Positions 36,735 to 45,763 of a stretch of DNA of 64,000 nt are shown here, piece after piece. Positions within the stretch are counted from its first letter, which is position 1; the number at the start of each line of letters is the position of its first letter. The DNA is taken from contig NZ_OBEB01000009.1 in the NCBI RefSeq assembly GCF_900215315.1, positions 106,002-170,001 on the forward strand, read 5' to 3'. Both the position numbers and the translations under genes were made by a program. The notes beneath the pieces are model-generated. The model searched no databases. It was given only the letters and a program-made list of their open reading frames with translations, and had not been told where the DNA came from. The DNA is from Arsukibacterium tuosuense (GTDB lineage Bacteria > Pseudomonadota > Gammaproteobacteria > Enterobacterales > Alteromonadaceae).

Positions 36735-37376
36735 TTAACAAAGGGCCGTAGCGCATTCAAGTGCCGCAGCGTAACAGCTTATCAGGCGCTGCCCAGCCTC
36801 TGCTGCACTGCTGCCAACAGCTACTACGCCATCTTCATGGCCAGCCATGCTAAATACGCCGTGCTGCAATACATCGGTATCACGGAATAGCCGCGCCACT
36901 TCGTCGGCCATGGCGACGGTGCCGTAAGGTACCTCGGCCCGGGTTTGTGGCAGGCCCAGGGCGCTGGCCTGCTGCCAGATTTGCGGACAATGAGCATGAA
37001 TAACAAAGTTAATGTCGTCGCTTAACTGATACAACTGGCCATGGGTCATTGCCTCAGAGGACGGTCTGGTTTGGCCCAGTGCTGTGATCTGGTTTTGCTC
37101 AGGGACACATTCGCTGACCAAAGCATAATCAGCAGCTGTCATTTTGCTGATACCACCGGTCTGACTGCCGCTAATCATAAACTGGTTAGTATTGCGATAG
37201 CGCTGGCTAATATTACCAAAACCGTAGTTGTCGTAACGCTGTGGGCACTGACCCAGCATGCCCAGTTGCATCATGATCTGACGCCAGCTATTTAGCTGCA
37301 CGATATCAGTCGCAGTTAATACCGCTTTTTGCTGATAATTTAACTGATATTTTATAACCCCTTCCTGCTCTGCCAT
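36735..37376 (-). CDS. Class II aldolase/adducin-family protein, unknown substrate
   Basis: A 213-residue protein of the fuculose-aldolase/MtnB fold. NYGFGNISQRY near residue 50 is the phosphate-binding region, RPSSEAMTHGQLY holds the usual Glu, and HAHCPQIW plus MAGHEDGV supply three His metal ligands. It differs clearly from MtnB at 2312. It could be an aldolase or dehydratase; the substrate cannot be inferred from neighbours, since it stands alone between the EAL gene and the divergent ubiD operon. Confidence 0.75.
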   Translation of the reverse strand: MAEQEGVIKYQLNYQQKAVLTATDIVQLNSWRQIMMQLGMLGQCPQRYDNYGFGNISQRYRNTNQFMISGSQTGGISKMTAADYALVSECVPEQNQITALGQTRPSSEAMTHGQLYQLSDDINFVIHAHCPQIWQQASALGLPQTRAEVPYGTVAMADEVARLFRDTDVLQHGVFSMAGHEDGVVAVGSSAAEAGQRLISCYAAALECATALC

Positions 37377-37453
37377 CGTACTACTCTGCTAACTATACTC
37401 AGCGACTATTATAGAGCCGGTGAAGCCGCAGACCAGCCGCTTAGCAGGCCAAA

Positions 37454-37482
37454 CTGGCAAGCACCGGCCAGAGCTGTATAAT
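37454..37482 (+). promoter_or_regulatory. Promoter of the ubiD operon
   Basis: CTGGCA (-35) and a perfect TATAAT (-10) are spaced by 17 bases, with the ubiD ATG 24 bases downstream. Confidence 0.6.
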
Positions 37483-37506
37483 GGCCGCAATAACTTACAG
37501 GGCCCG

Positions 37507-39006
37507 ATGCCAAGTATGAAATACAAAGACCTACGCGATTTTATCAGCCAGCTGGAACAGCGGGGCGAGCTGGTGCGGGTAACCGCAGAAGTAGACCCGG
37601 TGCTGGAAATGACCGAAATTGCCGACCGCACCCTGCGGGCCGGGGGCCCGGCCATTTTGTTTGAAAACCCGAAAGGCTATAACATGCCGGTGCTAGCCAA
37701 CCTGTTTGGCACGCCACAACGGGTGGCGCTGGGCATGGGCCAGGAAGAAGTATCGGCGCTGCGTGAAGTCGGTAAGCTGCTGGCTTTTTTAAAAGAACCC
37801 GAGCCGCCAAAAGGCCTGAAAGATGCGTTTAGCAAACTGCCGCTGTTTAAGCAGGTGTTGAACATGTCCCCTAAGCAGGTAAAAAAAGCACCATGTCAGC
37901 AAATTGTGCTGACGGATGAGCAGGTTGATTTGACGCAACTGCCGGTCATGACCTGCTGGCCAGGCGATGCGGCCCCTTTAATTACCTGGGGTTTAACCGT
38001 CACCAAAGGGCCGCATAAAGAGCGGCAGAACCTGGGCATTTACCGCCAGCAAGTGCTTAGTAAAAATAAACTGATTATGCGCTGGTTATCCCACCGCGGC
38101 GGTGCCCTGGATTTTTATGAGTTTCAAAAAGCCAACCCGGGCCAGAATTACCCGGTGTCGGTGGCGTTAGGTGCCGATCCGGCTACTATATTAGGTGCGG
38201 TAACCCCGGTGCCGGATACTTTATCTGAATACGGCTTTGCCGGCTTGCTGCGCGGTGATAACACCGAAGTAGTGAAATGTATCAGTAATGATTTACAGGT
38301 ACCGGCCAGTGCCGAGATTGTGCTGGAAGGCTATATTGCGCCAGGAGAAATGGCAGCGGAAGGGCCTTACGGTGACCATACCGGTTATTACAACGAAGTG
38401 GATAACTTTCCGGTATTTACCGTTACCCATATTACCATGCGCAAAGACCCGATTTACCACAGTACTTATACCGGCCGGCCACCAGATGAACCAGCAATTC
38501 TTGGTGTGGCGCTGAATGAAGTATTTGTGCCGATCCTGCAAAAGCAGTTTCCGGAAATTACCGACTTTTACCTACCGCCGGAGGGCTGTTCGTATCGGCT
38601 GGCGGTTGTTACCATGAAAAAACAGTACCCGGGCCATGCCAAGCGGGTAATGATGGGAGTCTGGTCTTATTTACGCCAGTTTATGTATACCAAATTTGTG
38701 ATTGTCTGTGATGATGATATTAATGCCCGTGACTGGCAGGATGTGATCTGGGCCATTACCACCCGGATGGACCCGGCGCGCGATACTACTCTGGTTGAAA
38801 ACACCCCGATAGATTACCTCGATTTTGCCTCGCCGGTATCGGGCCTAGGCTCGAAAATGGGTATGGACGCCACCAACAAATGGCCAGGCGAAACCAGCCG
38901 CGAATGGGGCGAGCCGATCGTCATGGATCAGGCGACGAAACAGCGGGTAGACGCTATCTGGGACAGCCTCGGTATCATACTGCCGGTGAAGGAGCCCAGG
39001 CTTTGA
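37507..39006 (+). CDS. ubiD: 3-octaprenyl-4-hydroxybenzoate decarboxylase
   Basis: A 499-residue prenylated-FMN-dependent decarboxylase of ubiquinone biosynthesis, needing UbiX for its cofactor. The N-terminus [19 protein letters not shown] matches E. coli UbiD, and [45 protein letters not shown] and [20 protein letters not shown] are family blocks. AGGG stands four bases before the ATG at 37507; three codons on, MKYKDL offers a second start. The last codons overlap the start of a small ferredoxin gene. The three genes ubiD-ferredoxin-fre read as one operon. Confidence 0.94.
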   Translation: MPSMKYKDLRDFISQLEQRGELVRVTAEVDPVLEMTEIADRTLRAGGPAILFENPKGYNMPVLANLFGTPQRVALGMGQEEVSALREVGKLLAFLKEPEPPKGLKDAFSKLPLFKQVLNMSPKQVKKAPCQQIVLTDEQVDLTQLPVMTCWPGDAAPLITWGLTVTKGPHKERQNLGIYRQQVLSKNKLIMRWLSHRGGALDFYEFQKANPGQNYPVSVALGADPATILGAVTPVPDTLSEYGFAGLLRGDNTEVVKCISNDLQVPASAEIVLEGYIAPGEMAAEGPYGDHTGYYNEVDNFPVFTVTHITMRKDPIYHSTYTGRPPDEPAILGVALNEVFVPILQKQFPEITDFYLPPEGCSYRLAVVTMKKQYPGHAKRVMMGVWSYLRQFMYTKFVIVCDDDINARDWQDVIWAITTRMDPARDTTLVENTPIDYLDFASPVSGLGSKMGMDATNKWPGETSREWGEPIVMDQATKQRVDAIWDSLGIILPVKEPRL

Positions 39007-39281
39007 GCTTTAACGTTACCATAGCCCCGGCCCAACTCAGTTTTACGGTGCAGGACGGGGAAACCATTCTTACTGCCGCCCTGCGCAGTGGTATCGATTT
39101 CCCTAACCGTTGCAGCCAGGGCGTTTGTACCAGCTGCGTCTGCAAGCTTAAAAGCGGTGAAGTACGTTATGCCGAACCGCAGCCACTAACCGAAGTGGAC
39201 AAACAACAGCAGTTTACTTATTGTTGCCTGGCGTATCCGGTCAGCGATCTGGTATTACACCACCCTTTTATCAGTGGCTAA
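39003..39281 (+). CDS. Small plant-type [2Fe-2S] ferredoxin, TTG start
   Basis: A 92-residue protein with Cys37, Cys42, Cys45 and Cys74 in the CX4CX2C...C pattern ([10 protein letters not shown] ... YCC), the hallmark of plant-type ferredoxin domains. The start is TTG at 39003, overlapping the ubiD stop in TTGA, and preceded by AAGGAG at the right distance inside ubiD. A longer frame from an ATG at 38880 would run through the ubiD coding sequence and is not credible. Together with Fre downstream it could form a separated version of the FAD-ferredoxin electron chains otherwise fused in one protein. Confidence 0.85.
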   Translation: MSFNVTIAPAQLSFTVQDGETILTAALRSGIDFPNRCSQGVCTSCVCKLKSGEVRYAEPQPLTEVDKQQQFTYCCLAYPVSDLVLHHPFISG

Positions 39282-39334
39282 CAGCAAGCCGTGACCAACC
39301 ACCAGCGAATGAGCCATCGGAGAACAACATCGTT

Positions 39335-40060
39335 ATGACCAACACTGCCAACACCACTGCTATTGCCTGCAACGTAAATTCTGTGGAAGCGCTGACGCCA
39401 GGGATCAGCAGAGTGATACTAAGCCCGGAGCAAGCCTCGGGTTACCAGGCCGGTCAGTATCTGCAACTGGTGTTAAGCGCGGACGATAAACGCCCATTCT
39501 CCATCGCCAGTATTGCCAGTAGCAAGCTGCTGGAGCTGCATATTGGCACACCGGCCGGCGATACCTGGTCCAGTGCGGCCCTAACCCATATTGAACAGCA
39601 ATTCCGCGCTGGCTTACCAGTGATGGCAGAAATTGGCCTGGGCCAGGCGCAGCTGCGCCAGGACAGTAAAAGGCCGGTGATTTTACTGGCCGGTGGCACC
39701 GGTTTTTCGTATGTCTATGCCATAGCACAAGCGCTCAGCGCTGCTAACGCCAGCCAACCGGTATTTTTATATTGGGGGGTGCGCCACGAAGAAGCGTTGT
39801 ATTATCAAACTGAATTACAGCAATGGGTCAGCCAGCATAAGCAGTTCCGCTTTATCCCGGTAGTGCAGCAACCCGGCGCAGATTGGCAAGGCCGCACGGG
39901 GCTGGTACACGAGGCAGTGTTAGCCGATTTTGTTTCGCTGGAAGCCTACGATATTTATATCGCCGGCCCCTTCGCCATGGCTGGGGTAGCCCGTGAAGCC
40001 TTTGCCGAACAAGGCGCCCACCGCGAGCATATGTTTGCCGATGCGTTTGCTTATATCTGA
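39335..40060 (+). CDS. fre: NAD(P)H-flavin reductase
   Basis: A 241-residue ferredoxin-reductase-type flavin reductase close to E. coli Fre. RPFSIAS binds the flavin isoalloxazine; LLAGGTGFSYVYAIAQAL binds NAD(P)H; VFLYWGVRHEEALY and DIYIAGPFAMA are conserved. It reduces free flavins. In many gammaproteobacteria it lies beside ubiD, as here, and reduced FMN is what UbiX needs to make the UbiD cofactor. The frame extends upstream to 39221, but alignment begins at MTNTANTTAIACNV. Confidence 0.93.
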   Translation: MTNTANTTAIACNVNSVEALTPGISRVILSPEQASGYQAGQYLQLVLSADDKRPFSIASIASSKLLELHIGTPAGDTWSSAALTHIEQQFRAGLPVMAEIGLGQAQLRQDSKRPVILLAGGTGFSYVYAIAQALSAANASQPVFLYWGVRHEEALYYQTELQQWVSQHKQFRFIPVVQQPGADWQGRTGLVHEAVLADFVSLEAYDIYIAGPFAMAGVAREAFAEQGAHREHMFADAFAYI

Positions 40061-40086
40061 GGTTAGTTTACACCTTTAAACAACGG

Positions 40087-40114
40087 TGCCAGCAGTTTGA
40101 TATGACCGCTGGCA
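40087..40114. terminator. Hairpin between convergent genes
   Basis: TGCCAGC / GCTGGCA with a 14-base loop lies in the 77-bp gap between fre and the TonB-domain gene. No T-run; weak candidate terminator. Confidence 0.3.
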
Positions 40115-40137
40115 AGCCACTAGTTTACTCCTGCTCA

Positions 40138-41472
40138 TTACATTAGCTGTTTTTTCAGCTCTTTCGCTTGCGGGTAGCGAAGTGCAATAGCATGCTCTAA
40201 CAGATCCATACCCTGCTGCCGGTCACCCTCTAAAATCATCCTGCTGCCCGCCCACGCCATCACCACCGGATCTTTCTTCGATAGCAGATAGCGCTCCCAG
40301 CGAGGGTCGTTTGCCGCCATAATTTGCTGCGCCCGCTGGTCTCCATTGCGCGCAGCCAACTCCCACCAGAAATAAGGGGTGAGTGACGGCACCACCTTTA
40401 TTACGTGTCTTACATTAATATCTGCTGATAATTTGTCAGACAAGCGGTTAATCCGATATTCACCGGCGGAGCCTCCTTTGCTTACCTGCAGACCAAGAAG
40501 GTCAATATTTTGGCTATCGGGATAAAAGTGGCGGTTGCTCACTTCGGTAATAATTCCCCGCTCATTGAGCGTGATCGTAGCCCAGCCACTAAACTGTTCA
40601 ATTTTTACGTTGGGTGTTTTTTTACTGGCAAAAAAAGATAGATCAGGCAACTCTGCTGATACCTTTGCTGTTTCATCTTCTACAAAATAATGCTGACTGT
40701 AGGATGAGGCCAGTGACAAAAGCGTGCCGAGCACTTCCTGATAGTTAGGCACTCCAGCCACCGCATAGTGCCACAAGTTTTCTTTCTTAATCAGTTTGGT
40801 TAGTTGCGGAGCATCAATGTAACCATCACCCAGAGTGTAGTCGAGCTTAACCCGAACCAGATGTTTTTTATCACCAGGCTGATACTTCCAGCGTTTTACC
40901 GCATTTATCGCTGACTTTTCAAACACCCCTTGCGGGAAAGCATCCAGGGTATCAACTGATGTCACTGAACCAGACTCATCCACCAGAAATCTTAAATTCA
41001 CATAGCCAAACTGGCCATTAATAGCAGCGTTTCTGGGGTAGCGCGGATGCGCACGTTTTATCGCTGTTGGCATTTCATGTTCAGCATGTTTTGTGGTTTG
41101 CGGCTCAATCTTGGGGATGAAAACCTGCTCCTGCAATGACGCCAGAATGTGTTGTATCGACTGGCTCTGCTCTGGGGTCAGCTTAGCTTTGAGCTGGCTT
41201 GCCAATTGGCCGGCGCTAGGGTGCCCCAGCACGCCAGCTAATTCAAATAGTGAAACGGCTTTGACCAGGTCAACATCTTCTCCCTCGCCGTGATACGCCA
41301 TGGCAGCAAGATTATAGGCTGCCATGTCATTACCTACTTCTAACAGCTCAGTAAAACCTTCACGCGCTGATTTGTAGTCTTTAGCATCATAAGCCAACAT
41401 TGCATCCAGCCAGTTTGCAGCCAGGCCCGCACCAGACCAAAGCAACAAGAATGTTAAAATTACAAAACGCAT
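40138..41472 (-). CDS. Exported protein with Sel1-like repeats and a TonB C-terminal domain
   Basis: A 444-residue protein with a signal peptide (cleavage near GLAAN). Residues about 24-110 look like Sel1/TPR repeats (MAAYNLAAMAYHGEGEDVDLVKAVSLFELAGVLGHP is typical, split here by description). A TonB_C domain follows (about 140-215: HPRYPRNAAINGQFGYVNLRFLV... VKRWKYQPG). The C-terminal third returns to Sel1-like helices. It has no N-terminal membrane anchor with the TonB His motif, so it is not a normal energy transducer. Function unknown; it may bind receptors or peptidoglycan-associated partners. Confidence 0.75.
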   Translation of the reverse strand: MRFVILTFLLLWSGAGLAANWLDAMLAYDAKDYKSAREGFTELLEVGNDMAAYNLAAMAYHGEGEDVDLVKAVSLFELAGVLGHPSAGQLASQLKAKLTPEQSQSIQHILASLQEQVFIPKIEPQTTKHAEHEMPTAIKRAHPRYPRNAAINGQFGYVNLRFLVDESGSVTSVDTLDAFPQGVFEKSAINAVKRWKYQPGDKKHLVRVKLDYTLGDGYIDAPQLTKLIKKENLWHYAVAGVPNYQEVLGTLLSLASSYSQHYFVEDETAKVSAELPDLSFFASKKTPNVKIEQFSGWATITLNERGIITEVSNRHFYPDSQNIDLLGLQVSKGGSAGEYRINRLSDKLSADINVRHVIKVVPSLTPYFWWELAARNGDQRAQQIMAANDPRWERYLLSKKDPVVMAWAGSRMILEGDRQQGMDLLEHAIALRYPQAKELKKQLM

Positions 41473-41628
41473 GACGACTCCCTGTTAATTTTTTTATTTC
41501 AATATAGAGTAACAGATGGTTTCATAGGTTGCAGTATCTTTTTTGGTAACAGCAAAGCCATTGGCCGTCTGGTATGGCCAGTTAAACTGTGCCACAATTA
41601 CGGCCTTTGAAACAACGGAATCTGGCTT

Positions 41629-42039
41629 ATGCAACATAAAACCCTGATCAAAGTTCGTGGTTATCATCTGGATATTTATCAGCACGTCAATAATGCCCGC
41701 TACCTGGAGTTTCTGGAGGAAGCCCGCTGGGGCTATCTGGAAGACAGCGGCGATATCGAGTGGTTTGCCAGACATAAGCTGGCCTGGATTATAGTGAACA
41801 TTAATATTAACTATCGGGTAGCGGCGACTATGGGCGATACCCTGGAAATATTTACCCGCTTTAGCAAAATTGGCGGTAAAAGTGCCGTGGTTAAACAGGA
41901 AGTACGGATTGCCGGCAAAGATGCTATCGCCGCTGATGCCGAAGTGACCATTGTGTGTCTTGATCAGAAAACTGGTAAACCCGTCGTGATTGAGGGAGAA
42001 CTGAAAAGCCGGCTCGAGCAGCATATTGCTGAAAGCTGA
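41629..42039 (+). CDS. fadM: Long-chain acyl-CoA thioesterase FadM (YbaW/TesC)
   Basis: A 136-residue hot-dog-fold thioesterase, very close to E. coli FadM: KVRGYHLDIYQHVNNARYLEFLEEARW contains the catalytic Asp, and NININYR is shared. It hydrolyses long-chain acyl-CoAs that clog beta-oxidation. A long antisense frame (41494-42024) covers the same DNA but looks like a shadow. The stop codon and that of the convergent gene downstream are adjacent without any gap. Confidence 0.93.
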   Translation: MQHKTLIKVRGYHLDIYQHVNNARYLEFLEEARWGYLEDSGDIEWFARHKLAWIIVNININYRVAATMGDTLEIFTRFSKIGGKSAVVKQEVRIAGKDAIAADAEVTIVCLDQKTGKPVVIEGELKSRLEQHIAES

Positions 42040-42810
42040 TTAGCGCTTAATATGCTTATCCAGCGCCTGCTTTAACAGCTCTCGGGTGCTGATTTCATCG
42101 CCGCAGGGTACCCGCTTTGCTGCCATTAGCGCTGCAAAGCCGTCTTTTGACGGGTCACCAATACGACACCCGTCTTTCGTCCTTATAATTTGCAGGCCAT
42201 CATCTAATTGCGCCACAACTTGTGCTTTTGGGTCCTGACTTATCGGCCAGTGCTGTTTATCCACCGTTAGTTTTGGCTGTTGCTGCTGTTGGATAAATTG
42301 CTGGTAGCTGGCAGTTGCTGCGCGGTCAATGGCTGCCTGATCAGGTTCAGCAACCCGGTTTAGGGCGCGTTGTGCCAGGTTGCTCTGCTGTGCCGGCCGG
42401 GTCTGACTTACTGCCATTGCAGGTGGTGCCTGATCAATTGCCGGAGGTGTAGCCGGGGACACGTCAGGTTGTGGGGTTGCCATACCGGCATTCTCAGTTA
42501 GCTTTTGCTCACTGGCTACTGAACCCGCAGTCATAGCCTTTTCTGGTGCCTGTTCAGTAACGCTTGGCGGGCTGGGCGGTGGTGGTTGGTATAAAAATGA
42601 GGCAATGGGTTCAGCTGGAGGCAGCACTGCATGCTGACTAACCGGCAGACTCAGCAGCAGGGCAAATATCAGGCCGTGGATCAGCAATGCCAGCAGAACA
42701 GCATTGCCATATTCACTGATAAAGCGCGTTAGAGGGTGTGTAACAGCCGACAATATTTGCTGCCCCGAGCCTGATATTGTTTTATCAGCATCAGACTCTT
42801 GTCGCAGCAA
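42040..42810 (-). CDS. TonB/TolA-like single-pass protein, unknown function
   Basis: A 256-residue protein with a cytoplasmic N-terminus of about 35 residues, one membrane helix (about 36-57, VLLALLIHGLIFALLLSLP, with a His inside as in TonB) and a Pro-rich periplasmic stretch (YQPPPPSPPSV, then Ala/Pro/Gln-rich to about 170). A small C-terminal domain contains two Cys (DGCRIGDPSKDGFAAL ... RVPCGDE), which could form a disulfide. It has the architecture of an energy transducer but not a recognisable TonB_C domain. It follows the cyanophycinase-like pair on the same strand after 42 bp and could belong to that unit. Confidence 0.7.
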   Translation of the reverse strand: MLRQESDADKTISGSGQQILSAVTHPLTRFISEYGNAVLLALLIHGLIFALLLSLPVSQHAVLPPAEPIASFLYQPPPPSPPSVTEQAPEKAMTAGSVASEQKLTENAGMATPQPDVSPATPPAIDQAPPAMAVSQTRPAQQSNLAQRALNRVAEPDQAAIDRAATASYQQFIQQQQQPKLTVDKQHWPISQDPKAQVVAQLDDGLQIIRTKDGCRIGDPSKDGFAALMAAKRVPCGDEISTRELLKQALDKHIKR

Positions 42811-42852
42811 TTAATTCCGCTGTCGCATAAACTTAGCAACAACTCTTTAAGT

Positions 42853-43917
42853 TTAGTAAGGGTTTGTCGGGGTATAGAAGTTACTGTTATTACCATTAAT
42901 ACTTAACCGGCTGGCTGGTACTGAACTGGTATGGTTGAGTAAATGATAGCGCTGGCCTGCCTGCAGTTTGTAATACAGCAGGTCATCGATAATTACCGGC
43001 TTACCACACTCCGTTTGCCGGAAGGTCGTTTGCTGATCAGCACGCAGCAGGTAAACTTCATGCTCGCCGAAAACCTCGGTATTACCGCTGCGATCGACCC
43101 ATAGGGCGGTGCGCTCTGATACGCCGATACCGGTAATTTGCTGTTGCTGGTGGTGAGCAAGAAACACCATAAGCCGGCCCATTCTGTCGCGTTGTTTAAA
43201 ATGGGTATCGCTAAGGGTATTGCCCAGCATTGGCGCTTCTAAAAAGTCCGGGCTGAAAGCGATATTAGTATCACAGAAATCTTGTACCACTTCTTTTGAC
43301 ACTGCACTGCCCACACCAGCAGGATTATAAATAATACTGCTGAGAATGGCATTGCCAGCCGAAGTGCCGCCAATAATGGCGCCACGCTGATAAGCCTCAT
43401 GTAATGACTGTTGCAATGTCGTGTCTTGCCAGTTTGCAATATAAGTTGACTGATCACCCCCGGCAAACCAGATAAACTCGGCACTGCGTACTGCCCAGCT
43501 GACATAATCGCTGTTTGCTTTATCCCTGCTATCAACCAACAAGGTTTCAACCGATGCGGCCTGTAATAAATTCAGTAAATAATCGTTGTAGCCGGCTGCA
43601 CCCTGGGTCCGCAAGACCAACACGTTGCCGCCTTGAATATAAGGCCGCACTTTGTCGGCAAAAATGCTGTCTACATCTGTACTGCCGCCCATCAGGATAA
43701 TGCCTGCTTGCTCCGGCGACAGCGGCACGCAAACATCTTCGTTATAACCAACAGCATAACGCTGCAGAGAGCCAGGTTTCATTGGCCGTGGCCCGAAGCC
43801 ACACTGTTCAGCATTAGCCAGCACATCCAAGGCAGTTTTGGTATCTGGCTCCAATCCCTGCTGACTGCAACCTGCCAGCAGCGCAACCAGCAATAATAAA
43901 CATAATTTCATCTTCAC
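42853..43917 (-). CDS. Cyanophycinase-like S51 peptidase, lipoprotein
   Basis: A 354-residue lipoprotein (lipobox LLAGC, Gln at +2) of the peptidase S51/class I glutamine amidotransferase-like fold. The nucleophile elbow is GGTSAGN (Ser186), with FAGGDQSTY before it and DTHFKQRDRMGRL after it, all standard cyanophycinase motifs. Family members cut the beta-Asp-Arg dipeptide from cyanophycin or process isoaspartyl/Asp-containing peptides. A close paralog lies directly upstream on the same strand (62 bp apart). Both end in a shared motif (SRLSI-G...FY-P-NPY). No cyanophycin synthetase or isoaspartyl dipeptidase is in the window, so the substrate is open. Confidence 0.85.
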   Translation of the reverse strand: MKMKLCLLLLVALLAGCSQQGLEPDTKTALDVLANAEQCGFGPRPMKPGSLQRYAVGYNEDVCVPLSPEQAGIILMGGSTDVDSIFADKVRPYIQGGNVLVLRTQGAAGYNDYLLNLLQAASVETLLVDSRDKANSDYVSWAVRSAEFIWFAGGDQSTYIANWQDTTLQQSLHEAYQRGAIIGGTSAGNAILSSIIYNPAGVGSAVSKEVVQDFCDTNIAFSPDFLEAPMLGNTLSDTHFKQRDRMGRLMVFLAHHQQQQITGIGVSERTALWVDRSGNTEVFGEHEVYLLRADQQTTFRQTECGKPVIIDDLLYYKLQAGQRYHLLNHTSSVPASRLSINGNNSNFYTPTNPY

Positions 43918-43930
43918 TTTACCTTAAACA

Positions 43931-43956
43931 AGTCTGCCACCTCGCGGTGGCAGACT
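43931..43956 (-). terminator. 11-bp hairpin between the cyanophycinase-like genes
   Basis: AGTCTGCCACC / GGTGGCAGACT with a TCGC-type 4-base loop sits in the 62-bp gap. On the coding strand it is followed by TGTTTAAGG, so it may be a partial terminator or mRNA stabiliser that sets the ratio of the two products. Confidence 0.5.
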
Positions 43957-43979
43957 ACTTTTACCTCACCAAACCGGGC

Positions 43980-45377
43980 TTAATAGGGATTAGCCGGATT
44001 ATAGAAACTACCACTACGGCCATCTATGCTTAGCCGCGATGGGCTGACACTGCTGCTATTGTTCAGTAGGTTGTAGCTCTGGCCTGGCAACACTTTATAG
44101 CGCAGTAAATCGTTGATGATTACCGGCTGGCCACAGTTGGTTTGCTGATACTGGGTTTGGCCATCAGCACGCAACACGTAAACCTCGTGGCTCCCATCTA
44201 CCACACCGTTACCGTCTGCAGTTACAAATAATGATGTTGCCTCTGATACCGCCACTACCCGGCCACTGCTGCCCAGCCTGGCCTGAAACACCACCGAACG
44301 GCCCATCCGGTCGCGTTGTTTAAAGTGGGTGTCGGTAATAATGCCATCTAACAGCGGCAGCCCCAGAAAGTTGCTGCTGATGTTAATCGTTTCATGACAG
44401 AAATCGGTTACCGCTTCCGAGCTGATAGCACCCAGCACCCCATCCGGATCATAGATGAATTCGCCTAAGACATGATTACCCGCCGAGGTACCGCCCAGCG
44501 CCCCGCCTTTGTTATAAACATGCATTAATGCGTCCTGTACCCTGGTACCCTGCCATTGGTTCAGATAGTCAGATTGATCACCACCGGCAATAAACACGAA
44601 CTCGGCACTGCGAATTGCCCAGTCAACGTAGTCACTATTGGCCTTGGTCCGGGTATTTACAATTAAGGTTTCTACCGAGGCGGCATCGGTCAAACCCTGC
44701 AAATAATCGTTATATGCTGCGGTGCCAGAGGTGCGCAGCACCACCACATTACCCCCTTTGATATGCGGCTTGATCCGGTTAGCAAAGGCTGCATCAACAT
44801 CCGCTCCACCGCCCATCAGCAGTAATGCCGGGGTGTCCAGGCTGACACAGACATCACTACTGCTACCCAGCAGCGTTGCGCTTAAGCCACCCGGTTTCGA
44901 GGGCCGGTTACCATAGTTACAGTTCTCTGGTTCTGGTTCCGGCTCAGGGTCGGTACCACCGCCACCACTTTCACCGCTAAAGTTTACCGTTAACTGATAA
45001 TTGCCGGTGCCGCTGTAACGGGTCACTTTTATAAAATGTGGTCCGGCCGGCGAGGCGGCATAACTGCCGGTTTCCGGGTTGGCACTGCTCTGGCCTGAGG
45101 CAATGTAACTGCCGCTGGCACGGTATAAGAACCAGTCAAAGTCATCGTTGTTGTCATGACTAAGGCTTACGTCAATATCGCCGGTAGCGCTGGTATCAAA
45201 ATAGAACCAGTCCTGATCGTTGCGGCTGCCAATACTGGCTTGCACCGCTACCCCACTGCACAGCGGGCCATCGGCGCCACTTTCGCTATTATTGTTTTCG
45301 CTTTCTTGTAATAAACAGGCCTGCGCATTGCCACAAAGCAATAGCGCAACCACGCCTAACAGACTTAGTGCTTTCAT
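43980..45377 (-). CDS. Cyanophycinase-like S51 peptidase with PPC domain
   Basis: A 465-residue exported paralog of the downstream lipoprotein. Order: signal peptide (about 1-20), a bacterial pre-peptidase C-terminal (PPC) domain (about 25-130, with DQDWFYFDTSATGDIDVSL), an acidic linker (GGGGTDPEPEPEPENC) and an S51 domain (about 150-465) with FIAGGDQSDY, GGTSAGN and DTHFKQRDRMGR. PPC domains occur on secreted hydrolases and are often removed. AGGAAGT precedes the ATG at 45377; a start at 45392 would place that site in the gene. Probably first gene of a unit with the lipoprotein paralog and perhaps the TonB-like gene. Confidence 0.85.
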   Translation of the reverse strand: MKALSLLGVVALLLCGNAQACLLQESENNNSESGADGPLCSGVAVQASIGSRNDQDWFYFDTSATGDIDVSLSHDNNDDFDWFLYRASGSYIASGQSSANPETGSYAASPAGPHFIKVTRYSGTGNYQLTVNFSGESGGGGTDPEPEPEPENCNYGNRPSKPGGLSATLLGSSSDVCVSLDTPALLLMGGGADVDAAFANRIKPHIKGGNVVVLRTSGTAAYNDYLQGLTDAASVETLIVNTRTKANSDYVDWAIRSAEFVFIAGGDQSDYLNQWQGTRVQDALMHVYNKGGALGGTSAGNHVLGEFIYDPDGVLGAISSEAVTDFCHETINISSNFLGLPLLDGIITDTHFKQRDRMGRSVVFQARLGSSGRVVAVSEATSLFVTADGNGVVDGSHEVYVLRADGQTQYQQTNCGQPVIINDLLRYKVLPGQSYNLLNNSSSVSPSRLSIDGRSGSFYNPANPY

Positions 45378-45763
45378 TTTTACTTCCTGCATATAGTTTT
45401 GTTATAGGAAATGGCCAACAGGCCAGGTTTCTTTGCACGGCAAAACGCCAGGCAAAAGATTTTGAAGCTAACTCAGAGGGAGGGGGCTATTCGTCGAACC
45501 ACTCAGACAAGTGATAGTCTGTGGCGCACTCATGCAAATAGTTATGCAGATTAGCCGGTTTGGCAACCGACCGCAGTAATTTACTGGCTCCGCATAACAA
45601 CAGTTTTTGCATAAGTTAGGGTTCGTACCATAATTTGATGACTGTTTAATTACTACTCAATATTGACCTGAATAAGCATGCTGTCAAGCAGAAAACTGAT
45701 GCAGTTGTAAAAAAAACCGACAGGTACCTGATGCAGGAAAAATTTACCAGAAAAGTGATAATG
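45378..45763. other. Intergenic stretch without a firm gene
   Basis: This 386-bp gap between the PPC-cyanophycinase-like gene and the DNA glycosylase gene (both minus strand) holds one short candidate frame (45487-45612, listed separately). The part at 45640-45763 is AT-rich and shows no clear hairpin with a T-run. Confidence 0.6.
45487..45612 (-). CDS. Possible small protein of 41 residues
   Basis: The frame begins MQKLLLCGASKLLRSV and ends with acidic HLSEWFDE. Composition looks protein-like (amphipathic start, acidic end), but there is no ribosome site, and a frame of this size can arise by chance. No known family. Confidence 0.25.
   Translation of the reverse strand: MQKLLLCGASKLLRSVAKPANLHNYLHECATDYHLSEWFDE

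Noticed and set aside
38880..39002. ATG start of the ferredoxin gene at 38880
   Set aside because: It would overlap ubiD by 127 bases with an Arg-rich leader unlike any ferredoxin; the TTG at 39003 has a good ribosome site.
41494..42024. Long minus-strand frame of 176 codons opposite fadM
   Set aside because: It lies almost wholly over fadM, which matches a known family closely; the antisense protein has no recognisable features or ribosome site.
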